Assembly (NCBI RefSeq): GCF_004359215.1
Contig: NC_090616.1
Location: 504,434 to 568,433 of the forward strand
DNA length: 64,000 bases
Source of the DNA: Bremia lactucae
Lineage: Eukaryota; Oomycota; Peronosporomycetes; Peronosporales; Peronosporaceae
Direction: 5' to 3'
Shown here piece by piece: positions 40,755 through 51,369 of this stretch; position 1 is the first letter of the stretch, and each line of letters opens with the position of its first letter. The translations under genes and the position numbers were made by a program. The notes under the pieces were generated by a model. That model was given only the letters and a program-made list of their open reading frames with translations. It did no database searches and had not been told where the DNA came from.

Positions 40755-41118
40755 CTACTGCGCTCCTGCATTTCCCGACCCCTCAGTGGTCGATGCAGAG
40801 CTCATGCGTCTCGCACGTTGCTTCTTGCCATCGCCCTTTAAGAAGGGAGTCCTCTTGCTAGGCACCTTTGCCCCAGAAGGGACCCTGGCATAGCAGCGAG
40901 CCATCATATGGCCGCGCTTGCGGCATTTAAAGCAGACAACGTCTGCATTGCCCAACTCCATGGGAGTGGCGTCTGTCCTCTCGGCCGACAGCTTATACCA
41001 AGCTGTCGCCGAGGCACTGTTGTAGGATTGCTCCTCAACTGAGGCAATTTGGATTGCCTCTTCCATCGTCGACGGCACCTTTCGAAAAGGACCTGTCGGG
41101 ATGGGCCATGCCGTAGTC
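40755..41118 (-). pseudogene. gag C-terminal fragment with zinc knuckle, inverted
   Basis: On the minus strand: VPSTMEEAIQIASVEEQS, then a CCHC knuckle CFKCRKRGHMMARC, then a basic tail. It matches 60687-61080, also minus. Here it is opposite to the pol genes of its own element, so an internal inversion has occurred. The matching frame runs on to 41186 but family similarity stops near 41118. Confidence 0.75.
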
Positions 41119-41119
41119 C

Positions 41120-42110
41120 ATTCATAAACGGATGGCGCGTGGTTCATGCTTACAATAAGCTGAACACCGCGACCATACCGGCGCAAACGCCAATCCCGTG
41201 TAAAGATGTTTTGTTGAACTCCATGTTAAAGTCAACTATCTTTTCCGCGTTGGATTTAAAGGATGGCTACTATCAGGATAGAGTACGATGTAGTTAAAAG
41301 AGCTGTAAGCACCCCAAGAGGTATGCTTTGGGAGTGGCTTGCGGTGCCTCCAAGGTTTAAAAAATGCACCAGCGGCATTCAATCGAGGAGGGGTCACGTG
41401 AGCGTCAGCACCTTGGCTACGCGCCCCACTACTTTGACGATGTATTCGTGCATAGTAGGGCCGAGGACGGCGCACAAGTGTCATTTAGATGCTGTGTAGA
41501 CTTCGAAGGACGCCTAATTGTACGTCAACTTACAAAAGTGTGTCATAGGGGTCCCCGATATACCTGTGCTAGACTGCATCGTAAGGACACATGGTGTACG
41601 AGCATAGTAAAATCGGTAATGGAATGGCCAATCCCATGGCATGTGAAGGATTTGCGTCAATCCTAGGCATTGTTAATTACTTGCTTATAAATATTAAGAA
41701 TTACGCTGAGCAAATTAATATATGCACACGAAACCTGACAAGAGCATACTCTATTGAAAGTGGCTCTTTGTCATGCACAGGGTAATTCAGTTCCGCGGCT
41801 TTTTTTTAGCCGTGACTGATAAGAGATGACGCGGTCAACGCCGTCGTCATCCTTCTGCATGAGCGTGCTGCCGATTGCAAAAATTACTTGCATCGCAGAC
41901 GACGCTATAAGGCTTATCCGCGTCTGGCAATGCCAAGACCGGTGCCTCTACAAGAGATTACTACACTGATGTTACGCATCATCTTGATCTTTTAATAAGC
42001 CCATTCTGCGTCCTTTTGTAGGAGGCCAGATATTGGCTTAAGCACCGAACCATGATTGGTTTTTACGGATCACGCATCACTGCGGACCGCAACAAACTCA
42101 CCGCACCTCT
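41120..42110 (+). pseudogene. Reverse transcriptase / RNase H remnants, family A
   Basis: RT palm start GWRVVHAYNKLNTATIPAQ and FSALDLKDGYYQ. The catalytic box YFDDVFVHS is at about 41430-41456. RNase H end: a DHASLRTATN-like stretch near 42060. At least three frame changes and several stops break the chain. Confidence 0.8.
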
Positions 42111-42489
42111 CGCCTAGAATGGCAAGATGGATTACATTCTTCTCTGAATAGAATTTCATAGTTGTATACAAGACGGGTAAGTCGAATGTCTCGACTAACG
42201 CTTTATCACGCGACCAGACTTCGAGGTAAGACACTAGGAAAGTGTGTCTTGTGCTAAATCACAATCTGATCCGTCAACGTTGGGAACCATAAAGGCATAC
42301 CACGTGATAAGCTCACTGGCCTCTGGGATAAAAGAGAGCTACAGTCAGGACAACCATTGTCGCCTGCTGTTGAATCACTTTGGTGGACGAAAGGTAACCC
42401 TTCCGTCGAACCTGAAAGCTAAGCTAAATCGCTTGGTAACAACGATGGCCTGTTATGGCATCAGCTGTCGTCTTGTGATCCCTTGAGAA

Positions 42490-43380
42490 TCTATATGCCT
42501 CATGACACAGATCTCAAGCTGATGATCCTTCACGAGCTCCATGATGCGCCATCTAGTGGGCATCTGGGCCGTTAAAAGACATTCTTACGAGTGTCAGAGG
42601 AATTTTGGTGGCCACATCTATATAGATGGGTGGCCAACTATATTTGCTCTTGCGAACAGTGTCAGCACATTAAGCCTGCACCGTTCAGCAGTGCGCCACT
42701 GAAGCCGCTACCGATTCCAACCAGATTTTAGACGACAGAAAGTGTGGAATTCATGTTTGGCATGCCGCCCGATCATAAGGGTCGGACGGGGCTAGTCGTC
42801 TTTGTAGACAGACTAAGCAAAATGGTGCATTTAGCACCGTGTAAAACATCGATCACAGGCAAGAAGGCAGCTCTCTTGTCCCTGGATGATGTGTACCGAC
42901 TACACGGGATGCCCGAGTCCATAGTATCGGACCGGGATCCACGTTTTACGTCTGGTTTCTGGCGACATGTGTTCGAGCTGCTAGGTAGCAAGCTCCACAT
43001 GTCGACCGCAGATCATCCCCAGATCGATGGCCAAACAGAACGTGCCAATCGGGTCGTGGCGAATGTCTTCTGCACTATAGCAGATCCCAAAGAGTGGAGT
43101 AAGCAATTGCCCTTTGTGGAGTTCGCTATAAGTAATAGTATCCACGCCAGTATGGGTGAGACACCGTTTTATATTAACGGACTGCGCCATCCTTGGACGC
43201 CCGTCTTTTTTGTGCGCAGCCTGAGTCTTAGTGGGGGAGGGTTCTTCACTATGCTCGGTTCAAAAGAGGGACATAGTTTTGTCAATATGACGAAGTGCAC
43301 AGGTTAACAAAAAGAATATGCTGACCGAAATGGTCGCAAAAATAATGAACGCTTTAGAGTGGGTGAAAATGTACTATTAA
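42490..43380 (+). pseudogene. Integrase, family A, largely readable
   Basis: H2C2 zinc finger visible (HELHDAPSSGH ... CSCEQCQHIKP), followed after a stop by a 187-codon open frame (42744-43307) with the catalytic core. This holds FVDRLSKMVHLAPC, the second-Asp region IVSDRDPRF, and the catalytic-Glu region DGQTERANRV. The C-terminal GPY-like part is broken by shifts from about 43290. Confidence 0.85.
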
Positions 43381-43729
43381 GTACTGCTGCCCTACCTAAA
43401 ATGCAATTTCTGTTCAATCTGGAGGTACTACGAAGTTTTTGCGGCGTTTCATTGGGCTCTTTACGGTGGTAGTAAAAGTTGAAGACCTAAATTATAGGCT
43501 CATTCTTCCTCGTATATGAAGTTGCACCCCGTATTTTACGTGGGTCGTCTGAAACGGTTGTAGACCCAAATGAGGTCACATACCCCCATCAGTCTAAGGG
43601 GACCGATGGTGTCGCCGACTGTGAGTCGAGCGTCGTTCGGGTCAGGGGGACGGAGAAGGCGAAAAACTTTCAGCTGATCGACTCCTCCCACCACGAAAAG
43701 GACTCGGTGAACGAGGGACATCACGCAAG

Positions 43730-44048
43730 TAACGCCGATCCCAGGATATTTTTTTCTGTAAGGTCCAAGCGAGTTTTCAGGCGTTCATAACACTGACGAG
43801 CCTTCGCTCGGACATCACAAAGATCCAAGGTCTGTCGCAAGACGTGACCCTCGAGATCGACAATACGTCGTTCGGCAGCGCTTAACGCCTGCGACTGAAC
43901 GGACGAAGGTATGGCAGCCGCGAGTAGGTGAGCGAATTCGCCACTCCTATCGAGCGCCGCCTGCACTGATGGATGCGGGTGGGAATCAACGCTTCCATAT
44001 TGAAAGGTTGCTTGCCCACCACTCCGTGAGGGAAAGGTTTCAGATCCT
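43730..44048 (-). pseudogene. Antisense coiled-coil frame between integrase and chromodomain, family A
   Basis: About 105 codons open on the strand opposite to pol. It starts inside the chromodomain antisense and reads FPSRSGGQATFQYGS, then SVQAALDRSGEFAHLLAAAI, then AERRIVDLEGHVLRQ and ARQCYERLKTRLDLTEKN, which has coiled-coil spacing. The sense strand here has many stops. Similar antisense coils occupy the same place in both family B copies. Confidence 0.5.
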
Positions 44049-44178
44049 CATCCAATGGAAAGGTTACCCGAAGAATTTTGACTCTTGGAAACCAAAATGA
44101 TTCCCCACGTCTTGATGCGCCCGGCTTGGTGGCTACCTATGAAAAGGAGCACCAGCTGAGCCTCTTCGCTGGTCTCAA
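43980..44178 (+). pseudogene. Chromodomain and C-terminal tail of pol, family A
   Basis: Sense reading RFHIERLLAHH, then FQILIQWKGYPKNFDSWKP is a clear chromodomain, which targets such elements to modified histones. The tail LVATYEKEHQLSLFAGLK ends in a stop near 44178. A 1-nt shift and a stop lie between the domain and the tail. Confidence 0.85.
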
Positions 44179-45099
44179 ATAGACTAGCAGAAGCAGCGTT
44201 TTTTTGTGAGAAAAAAAGGAGGTACAATACCGTCTACGATTTCTTTCACACGCAAGTGGGCAAAATTAATTCACTGCGACGGCTGTTTCATCGCGTCGGA
44301 TTGCGGATAAATGCGGTGCGTGAATTCCGCCTCGTACTGGTCGGGCGTTTCATTTGAACGCAACACGACCGAAATCGGAAAAATAAGCCCTAGCGATTTT
44401 CCTTAACCCATCCATGTTTTAAAGACGCCATAATTTATATGAGCGTCTAGAAGAGCAGACGCTTGAGGCGACTCTCTTGGCCCGTTTGAACAAGGCCATT
44501 TAGATGGAGGGGCATCTTTGGTATGCCACCCGTCACATAGCCACGTCCAAAATGACTGGCTTGTAACACCGACTGAGCACGTCCATGTGTCGTCGGAGGA
44601 GCTTTCGGCTCAGAATCCTCTATGTCAGAACCATTATGGATAATGGTCTGAGCAATAGACGTTGTAATTTTACCCATTGGAAAAGTGGTTGCGCCTTTAT
44701 GGGCAGCGCTCTTATTAATGGTCGCTGCGCTAGCCAGCGCAGACGACGAGACAGCATTACATAACTTTGCTGCCTCCATGTTTGGAGCAATTTAATAAGT
44801 TTGGATGGGCAATAATGCGCCATCATTCTTCCTCATTAGCTCGTTGTCCGCATCTCTACTATAAGGTGACGGAGACGGTGTCGACTCATTGTAGTCGACA
44901 ATGAACGACGGAACGGCATCCTCACTGTTAAAGTGGGATGAATCCTTAAGCCCAATTAACGCGACAGCAGCAGTAGCTGTCGGTTTCGACTTAGACATTG
45001 TAAGCTGCCGGCGTGTTTAACGCGGCTCGTGCGCTTAGTGCGAGGTTGAGTGGGCGTCTTCGCAGACGACCCACCATTGTAACCCCTTTTAGGTGGCAT
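44164..45099 (-). pseudogene. Antisense ORF between pol and 3' LTR, family A copy 2
   Basis: ATG at 45099 on the minus strand. Basic start MPPKRGYNGGSSAKTPTQPR, then (after a shift) PTATAAVALIGLK, FIVDYNESTPSPSPY, DNELMRKNDG, MEAAKLCNAV, IEDSEPKAPPTTHG, DAHINYGVFKTWMG, VVLRSNETPDQYEAEF, RVKEIVDGIVPP and FETSEEAQ. The frame changes about four times, at places different from those in copy 1 (1-933), as expected for independent decay of one protein of 300 or more residues. Function unknown; it has no resemblance I can see to gag, protease or envelope. Confidence 0.6.
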
Positions 45100-45203
45100 C
45101 TTTGGCGCCGTGTATGAAACACAGGTCGCTAGAGTGAATGAGAGAACTAGCGGCGCATTAAGCAGCTCGCAGTTCCTCCTTCCACTTTGACGAATTATAA
45201 AAT

Positions 45204-45218
45204 TTAAAGGGGGGGTGG
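45204..45218 (+). promoter_or_regulatory. Polypurine tract, family A
   Basis: TTTAAAGGGGGGGTGG directly before the LTR TG end, the plus-strand primer site of LTR retrotransposons. Confidence 0.7.
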
Positions 45219-45770
45219 TGTAACGGGCTAAAGTTGCCCTAATGTTACACAGTCCGTTTAAGTACACTTTGTGCACTTAAGGGGATGGTCAATTACTTAA
45301 ATAAAGTAATTAGACCCACCACTTGGGTGTGTTTCACATTGTGACCCACCCTTGTGTATGTGATGCACATGCATGCATTCACATTAGGAAGGATGACGCC
45401 TAGCGTCCGTGATGACGGCTAGCGTCATCCGTTACGCGAGGCATCCAGAAAGATACGCTCGCAATACATATTAGTGCTATCTACAGAGATGACATTTTAT
45501 GATTCGTAAAAATAGGTATTTATATCTAATACGATTAAATATAATCAGTCCGAAAACTACTTCCTACTCGGTTAAGTGCGCACGAGGAGTTGGATTACCG
45601 CTCCCGTGACGACACTTTACTAGAGTACTTAGCGCCATGGGTGAGGTCGCTAATGCGTTCACCACAACTACCACTTTGGCGCACAAGAGTAGACGGTCTA
45701 ACCGCTTCCTCGCTGTGCTAAAGTGTGTGCCTAAGTAGAGCGTGGTTGTATTAAGACCTGCCCGCCTCCA
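45219..45770 (+). repeat. Family A 3' LTR
   Basis: 552 bp, TGTAACGGGC to CCGCCTCCA. Full length for the family. Contains a stem-loop at about 45257-45285 and a GATGACGGCTAGCGTCATC palindrome at about 45411. Confidence 0.85.
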
Positions 45771-46529
45771 AGTCAGTCGCAAAATGAAAACAGCTTCGAA
45801 GCACATAATGGATCAAATAACACGAAAGAATCTGCTGTCAATGTTCAGAGAAAAACTCCCTGCAGCCACCAATCGGACTTGTTTAAGTCATTTATGATTA
45901 TTGCGAAGCCATTGAAAAGGCATCGAATGAAATCGCACTTGGCGAATTGTTGCATCTAGTTGATGTAAAGCGAGCTCATTCTCCGGGAACGCATGTATAA
46001 TCGCGGTATACTGGCGCAATGTCACTACGTCAATTTTGCTAAGATCGCATTTCAAAACCACCTTCATAAGGCCGACTGATTTGCAGCACCGTCACGTCTT
46101 GATGGCGAATTTCCCTTTTTCTAGCAGCAAATCCGCACGCGTCTGCGATCCCAAAAATCCCTTTCCTGTGTGAATATGGAGCCCACGACCGTCGCTTCTT
46201 TACTTAGGGACAACACAGACAAAACATACAGTTGATATACACACTTTGGTGCATGGGTCAATCGAGAGAGGAAGCACCGTTTAGCATGTCAAAGCCGTCA
46301 AGAGGCCGCTTCAGCTCGTCGACCTCTGTAGGCGTGAAGAAGTGTGTACACGACGTCTTGCGTAATATATTTACCCAAATTAGCGCGTGGCTGCGGATGC
46401 AGAACATCCAACGCGGGGTAAGCGCGCGCTGCGTCTGCTTAATTCCGCATTCTTAGCACGCAATAATGCGTCCGCCATAGTAAATGCGAATATACATAAT
46501 GGCAAAAAGCAGGTTCAATGACACGGATT
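45771..46529. other. Interior of the TIR element, no clear gene
   Basis: Only a 74-codon frame (46232-46456) with no known domain. It may be what is left of the element's own interior after the Gypsy insertion. Confidence 0.4.
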
Positions 46530-46577
46530 TTTTTGTCTGTGGCACTAGTCAAAACGTCTGTGGCAATAGTCGCACCC
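46530..46577 (-). repeat. Right TIR with subterminal tandem repeats
   Basis: Two inverted copies of the TATTGCCACAGAC word (one with a T to G change) ending in the perfect 22-bp TIR. Confidence 0.8.
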
Positions 46578-47586
46578 TTTTTTATGTGCTAACGAAAAGT
46601 GTGTATACTGATTTGATACCGTTTTTCGCTATTAGCGTGATTATGACTGTATTAGGAAAGATTAAGAGATGCAGTCATCTGAATATAAAGCGTTTGCATA
46701 TGAAATTGTTGACGGTACTTAGTGTTTTAAGTTGATCAAGGCAAAAAAGTTAGCTCGGCCGAACAATGGATTCTATGAAAACACTTATATGTGTATATTG
46801 GTGTAAATAATTTGGAGTGACATTACGTCAAGTCGCGGCATTATAAAGTTGCTCTTCCTGTTTAAGTTTCGTTACATATTAATATGCGCATTCTTAGGTA
46901 GTAATTACAGAATAGCTTGATAATCCGTAAAGTATTAATCGTTTTATTGCTTCGAGTTTCTTGTATGTGACTTAACTTCAATGAATTCATCGATGCACAT
47001 AACACATTTCTAACAAATCGAGACCGTATTTTATATTAAAACGGAAAATTCAACAATACAGCTTGTACAGCGAAAGTTTCTGCACTTGACAACAATGACA
47101 CACAGCTCGATGGTGTTATCCTTGTACATCAACTGTTGCAATTTTATTTAATGTGGCGGAAGAAAAGTTCTCGAAGACTGGGCTGGCACGCGCCACCAGG
47201 CTTGCCGCGTTAGCTCTGCTCGATGACGACGGATGATATTGAAAGCTGGTGCTCGGCCACCAACGGTCACGCAGTGCGGTTGATCGATTGTACGACAGCA
47301 GGTGCGTGCACGTGTCTGATGATGAGGGGCGAAATTAGAAGTGAGATTAAAGGTGATGTTAATGTGCTTTATGTGCTGCTTACCTTCGCTACGTTTCCTG
47401 TCCGTTCCTAACCTTCTCTTGGTTTCCTATACAGGCCGTACTATGCAAGCCCACTCCCCGTCCAGTAAAGTCCTTCGTGCGACTCGTGGGTTTTGCGGCC
47501 GAAACCACCATTATGAAACTAGTGCAATAAACACTCTTTCTCTTCCTCGGCTGTTGCACCCGCCGCGCTCTCTGTCGGCAAATATC
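46578..47586. other. Intergenic, no gene seen
   Basis: AT-rich to 47150, then a more balanced stretch which may be the downstream part of the Copia remnant. No frame over 120 codons and no recognised domain. Confidence 0.45.
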
Positions 47587-48363
47587 TTACTGCAGCTGAA
47601 ACAATTTTCTCAGCTCCAGCATCCGTGGAGCGGGCAATGCTTTGGTCAAAAGGGTCAGCCAACATGTGGTTTGGTTCGATGTACTGCGGTTTAACAATGT
47701 CTCGTTTCGCTTAATCACATATAAACTTAACGCGGACGTCCACATGCTTGGCGCTATACATGCTGTCTTCGGCTTCGAGCTGTTAAATAGCTGCTTGATT
47801 GTCCATGAAGATGACAATAGGCTCGTCCGTCGGTTGTTCGATTTCTTACAGCAGCTCCCGTATGCCCAAGAGCTCGCGCCCAACATGTGAGGCCGATGTA
47901 CAATCGGTCTCCATGGTTGACAACGACACTCCAGTCTGCTTTTTGCAGATCCATTAGATAGCTGCCCCGTCAAGCGTGACCACTCCTCCAGATATCGACG
48001 TTTGTCTGCCATGTTGGCGGCGAAGTCGGAGTCGCTCCATCTCGCTATGGTAACCTTGTTTTTCTGTTTGATGGTCTTCATCTCTAACTTGAGTTGCTTT
48101 GTTGTCTTCAGGTATCGCACAATTCTTTTGGCTAGCTTCCAATCGCTGACAGTGGGCTGATGTGTGCATCGTGTCGCCTTGTGGTCAGTGAAGCTCACAT
48201 CGGGTCGGGTAGCCACAGAAGACTTCCCACGAGCGACTGTAAATCGCGAATCAATGGCTCGTTTTTCGTTCCCCGGTGCGCCTTTAAAAATCAGGGTTTT
48301 CGTCTGTAGCGTTGCCGTTGTCGCAAATGGGCGAGTGTGCGCCGTTCGCGTTGACAAGTTCAT
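47587..48363 (-). pseudogene. Ty1/Copia pol remnant (RNase H end)
   Basis: Minus-strand reading shows RPDVSFTDHKATRCTHQPT, WKLAKRIVRYLKTTKQLKLEM, then DSDFAANMADKR and, in another frame, SISGGVVTLDGAAI. This is the order of the RT C-terminus/RNase H junction of Copia polyproteins. The frame changes at about 48010, and integrase and RT core are absent. An isolated fragment. Confidence 0.75.
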
Positions 48364-48809
48364 GCCGAATCAGAATTTCTTTGATTGTGGCTTGCTGGTC
48401 TAACATATAGGTACCATCAATGCACAACACGCATGCCCAAGAACTTGCTCACCTCTCGAGGTTAAAACTAGAATTGACATTGCTTTGCCTAGCAAATTAC
48501 TTGCATCATTCCGCGAAGAGCTTGGCGGTGCTTGTGCACTCGTTATCTCAACTGTTGAAAAAAAGAGTCTGTCAGAGCTGCAGTCAAAACAACTACCAAG
48601 GCCGCGATGACAGCCTCTTACCGCTCACGTAATGTTTATTACTAACCACAACACGCCTTCCACGTCATATGCGATGCACGATTTCAAGATGCACACTGAT
48701 GCCGTTTGACGACGACAACCGCGAGCTTGGTCAGCTTGCACTAGCGTCGGTATTAGCCGGTGCTACTTAAATCTTTAACCAAGATAGAAGTTGCTCGCGA
48801 TGCAATGTG

Positions 48810-49166
48810 TGTAGCGGAGCTACCTCGCTCCTAAGCTCAGAGGGAGACTTGTTAGACCCAGAGAGTCTCTAAGTTCTATAGAACTAGTGGGTTTAACAAC
48901 TCAGGGAGTCGAACAAGCTATTAAAGCTTAATAAATCCTAGCTTAAGGGATTCAAGAGTTCGTAAAACCAAGTAACAACTAGTGCCCGAATGTACCTTAG
49001 AAAGGCCTTTATCTTTGATAGATCAATGCGCAAGCCTTAGGAAGGCACTTAATGCGTTAAGATCAAAAGAGGAGCTGCACTATATTAAATTTGTTAATCT
49101 AAAACCTTATCCTAGCTAATTTAAATTAGGTTTCGGCCGCCAGATTTATATCTGGCGACTACTACA
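48810..49166. repeat. Putative Copia-like LTR
   Basis: Starts TGTAGCGGAG and ends CGACTACTACA, so the ends are TGTAG/CTACA. About 357 bp, non-coding, AT-rich, on the 5' side of the minus-strand Copia fragment. No second copy in the window, so the call is tentative. Confidence 0.4.
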
Positions 49167-50079
49167 TTTGTTACCCATAATATGATCTAAGTAATTAATT
49201 TTTTTTTAGAATTGAATTGAATAAAAGTATATTTTACCCATAGAGTAAATGAACCACCACAACGATTCTCCAACCAATGTATGCCCCATAACAATGTGCG
49301 CTGGACAATTCAGCCACAGTCTGCTGGAGAGCAGACATGACACAAATACACTGACCAATTTGTTTTTGAAACAAGGAGAGAAGCTCGCATCTCTGCCATC
49401 GCATGGCGCGATGGTTGAGCTTTTCGTCGAATATAAATTCGTCGTGCCAATGTAGCTAGATGATTGGCATGGTTGGTGCATGGTCGCGGCATATAGCGTG
49501 TGGTCCTTGCATCGATACTCTGCGGCACGTCACCGCGGAAGCCGATGTCGAAATTCGATCAATACGTTCACAATTACGCTAAACCTGTTCCTGCATCAAT
49601 TACTAATACCTACAAGCTCAATGCTTTCTATGCAGCACTGGTGTCGAATCTAAGCCAGCTATCCGGCTTGTGAAACGAAGTTGGTCACCTCAACACGTGC
49701 GCATCATGCTCGCCATATGGCTTAGCAACAAATTGTGGATATATTAGATTGACGTTCACAATATTTATTGTATCTTCCTGCCGCTCGAGACTCGTAATTG
49801 TAGGAATTTTACAATCCTTCATGCAGCAATTGCCTGCGCTGGGAGAAGACGTATATTACGTCTTAAGCAGGATTCGTATGGTTTACTGTTCAAGTGGGTC
49901 CACAAAAGAGTGTTCTGTAATGCAAGATCTGTCAGTGTGTCAAATCTTTCATTTAAACACAGGGGACCTTGGATCCAAAATCGGAATTTTGGCATCAAAA
50001 ATTCCCTTATGGTAAAATTTTGGAACTAGATGCAAATTCCCATTTAGCCTTTCATACTAGCCCACTTCAATTACCGTTG
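49167..50079. other. No gene seen
   Basis: Short frames only. Probably decayed transposon sequence between the Copia and Gypsy B remnants. Confidence 0.4.
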
Positions 50080-51350
50080 TGATAGCCTAATGGTGATCAC
50101 GATAAGGTTCAGGCTTGAAAGTGATGATATTAAAACTGGATTCTCACTGGTATTGTCGTGATTGCAAAGATGCAACCCTCGTATGTGAGCTGCGTTCAAC
50201 AAGGAAACGTTGGCCACCGTAGGAATCCACTTATGATTGTGGTGGAGAAGGAAAAATTAGATCTGACCTATGATTCGGATTTGAGTTGAAGATCGTCAAA
50301 CACGACCACTTCCTCCATGTATTGGAGGAGGGTCTTGGTTATAAGCGCAGCAAGCGTCACTCGTTGGAACAGACGGTGCAGACTCACCGTATCGAACGGT
50401 TGGATGACCGTTCGAAAAGTGCGTACTCAATGTTGGAGTACGAACGGAAGTATGACGCTTTTTGTGACGAGCTGTCGTCAGCTCATCGCGATTTCGAGGA
50501 ACTTCAGTTCGGCATGAGAATCTCCAGTCTCAACATGAGAGTCTAGTTCGTGATCACAAGAATCGCTTTGGTTTTTTTTGGAAGGGGTAGTCAGATCCGT
50601 CCGCGGAAGAAGCCGCGTAGTGAGGGTACGGGCGGAGCCGACCAATGTAAAGCGTAGGTACGTTCGCATCCTCGCGAGGATGCGCAAGAAACCGCGTACT
50701 GAGGGTACGGGCGGAGCCGACCAACGAAAAGCGTAGGATACGTTCGCATCCTTCGTGACAATTCTACCGTGTACGCATTGCCTCTGCGATGCAGTACACG
50801 GAATTGCCTAATGAACATGGGTAGAAGTTTACTCCTACCACATTAGTGACTACATGCTTAGGTAAGTCTACCGTATACAGTAGAACTTGATCATTAATGT
50901 TAAATAAAAGAACATTTGCTCTTCCATGTTTGTCTGCGTTCCGTTTCTGCCGGTCAACTGCATTAGCAAAGGAATCCTGTACGAAACGTACTAATGATTC
51001 TCGAGCCAGCAGAAATTCCTCTGCTGACTGATTTGATTTGTCTTTTTCAGTGCGCCTTGTGCGATCTTTCTCTTCTTCAACGAGGGATATCTTGCTGGAA
51101 CTATTTATTATTCTGGAAACAATTGTGTCATCACTATTGCTGAGTTTCTCTCTTTCGATATCATTGCTTCGACATCGACATCATTCGCGCCGTCGGTAAG
51201 TTCGACGCGTAAAAAGCATGATCCCGAGATAGTTTTGCTCGTGCGAGCCCACCCCCTTAAATTAGAGTCTCTCTTGTTGGGTGGGTATGCGTTTTAGACG
51301 TATGCACCGAATTGTTGATGTCGAATTCGACCATCGGTTAAACCTCGCCC
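50080..51350 (-). mobile_element. Gypsy family B, inverted fragment (integrase C-term to chromodomain region)
   Basis: The minus strand follows 52960-54010 in order: the end of the integrase core, AEEFLLARESLVRFVQDSFANAVDRQ, NADKHGRANVLLFNINDQVLLYTV, the GRL-P-Y linker, the antisense-coil region, then the start of the chromodomain region. A direct repeat of about 80 bp within 50600-50760 (GAGGGTACGGGCGGAGCCGACCAA twice) is a local duplication. Confidence 0.75.
50286..50546 (+). pseudogene. Antisense coiled-coil frame, family B inverted copy
   Basis: An 86-codon open frame on the strand opposite to this copy's pol, with KRHSLEQTVQTHRIERLDDR, SKSAYSMLEYERKYDAFCDE and LSSAHRDFEELQF, coiled-coil-like. 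It matches the antisense reading at 53690-53925 with mostly conservative changes (D/E, E/K). It is located between integrase and chromodomain as in family A. Confidence 0.5.
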
Positions 51351-51369
51351 TAATTCGGATACGATTGGA

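Larger units (their letters stand above)
39940..45770 (+). mobile_element. Ty3/Gypsy (chromovirus) element, family A, degenerate
   Basis: Order: truncated 5' LTR, gag (partly inverted), RT, RNase H, integrase, chromodomain, antisense-coding region, polypurine tract, 3' LTR. AGTC directly precedes the 5' LTR and directly follows the 3' LTR (a 4-bp match), a plausible target duplication. Many stops and shifts mean it cannot be autonomous. It lies inside the TIR-bounded element. Confidence 0.85.
39786..46577. mobile_element. TIR-bounded DNA element with internal Gypsy insertion
   Basis: Perfect 22-bp inverted ends GGGTGCGACTATTGCCACAG(AC) at 39786-39807 and 46556-46577. Next to each end a 21-bp word (GACTATTGCCACAGACGTTT(T)) is repeated, giving three units on the left and two on the right (subterminal repeats). 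T-runs flank both ends, so a short T/A target duplication is possible but not provable. Most of the interior is the Gypsy A element; 45771-46529 is the remaining own sequence and has no clear transposase, so this is probably a non-autonomous element. Superfamily unknown. Confidence 0.6.
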
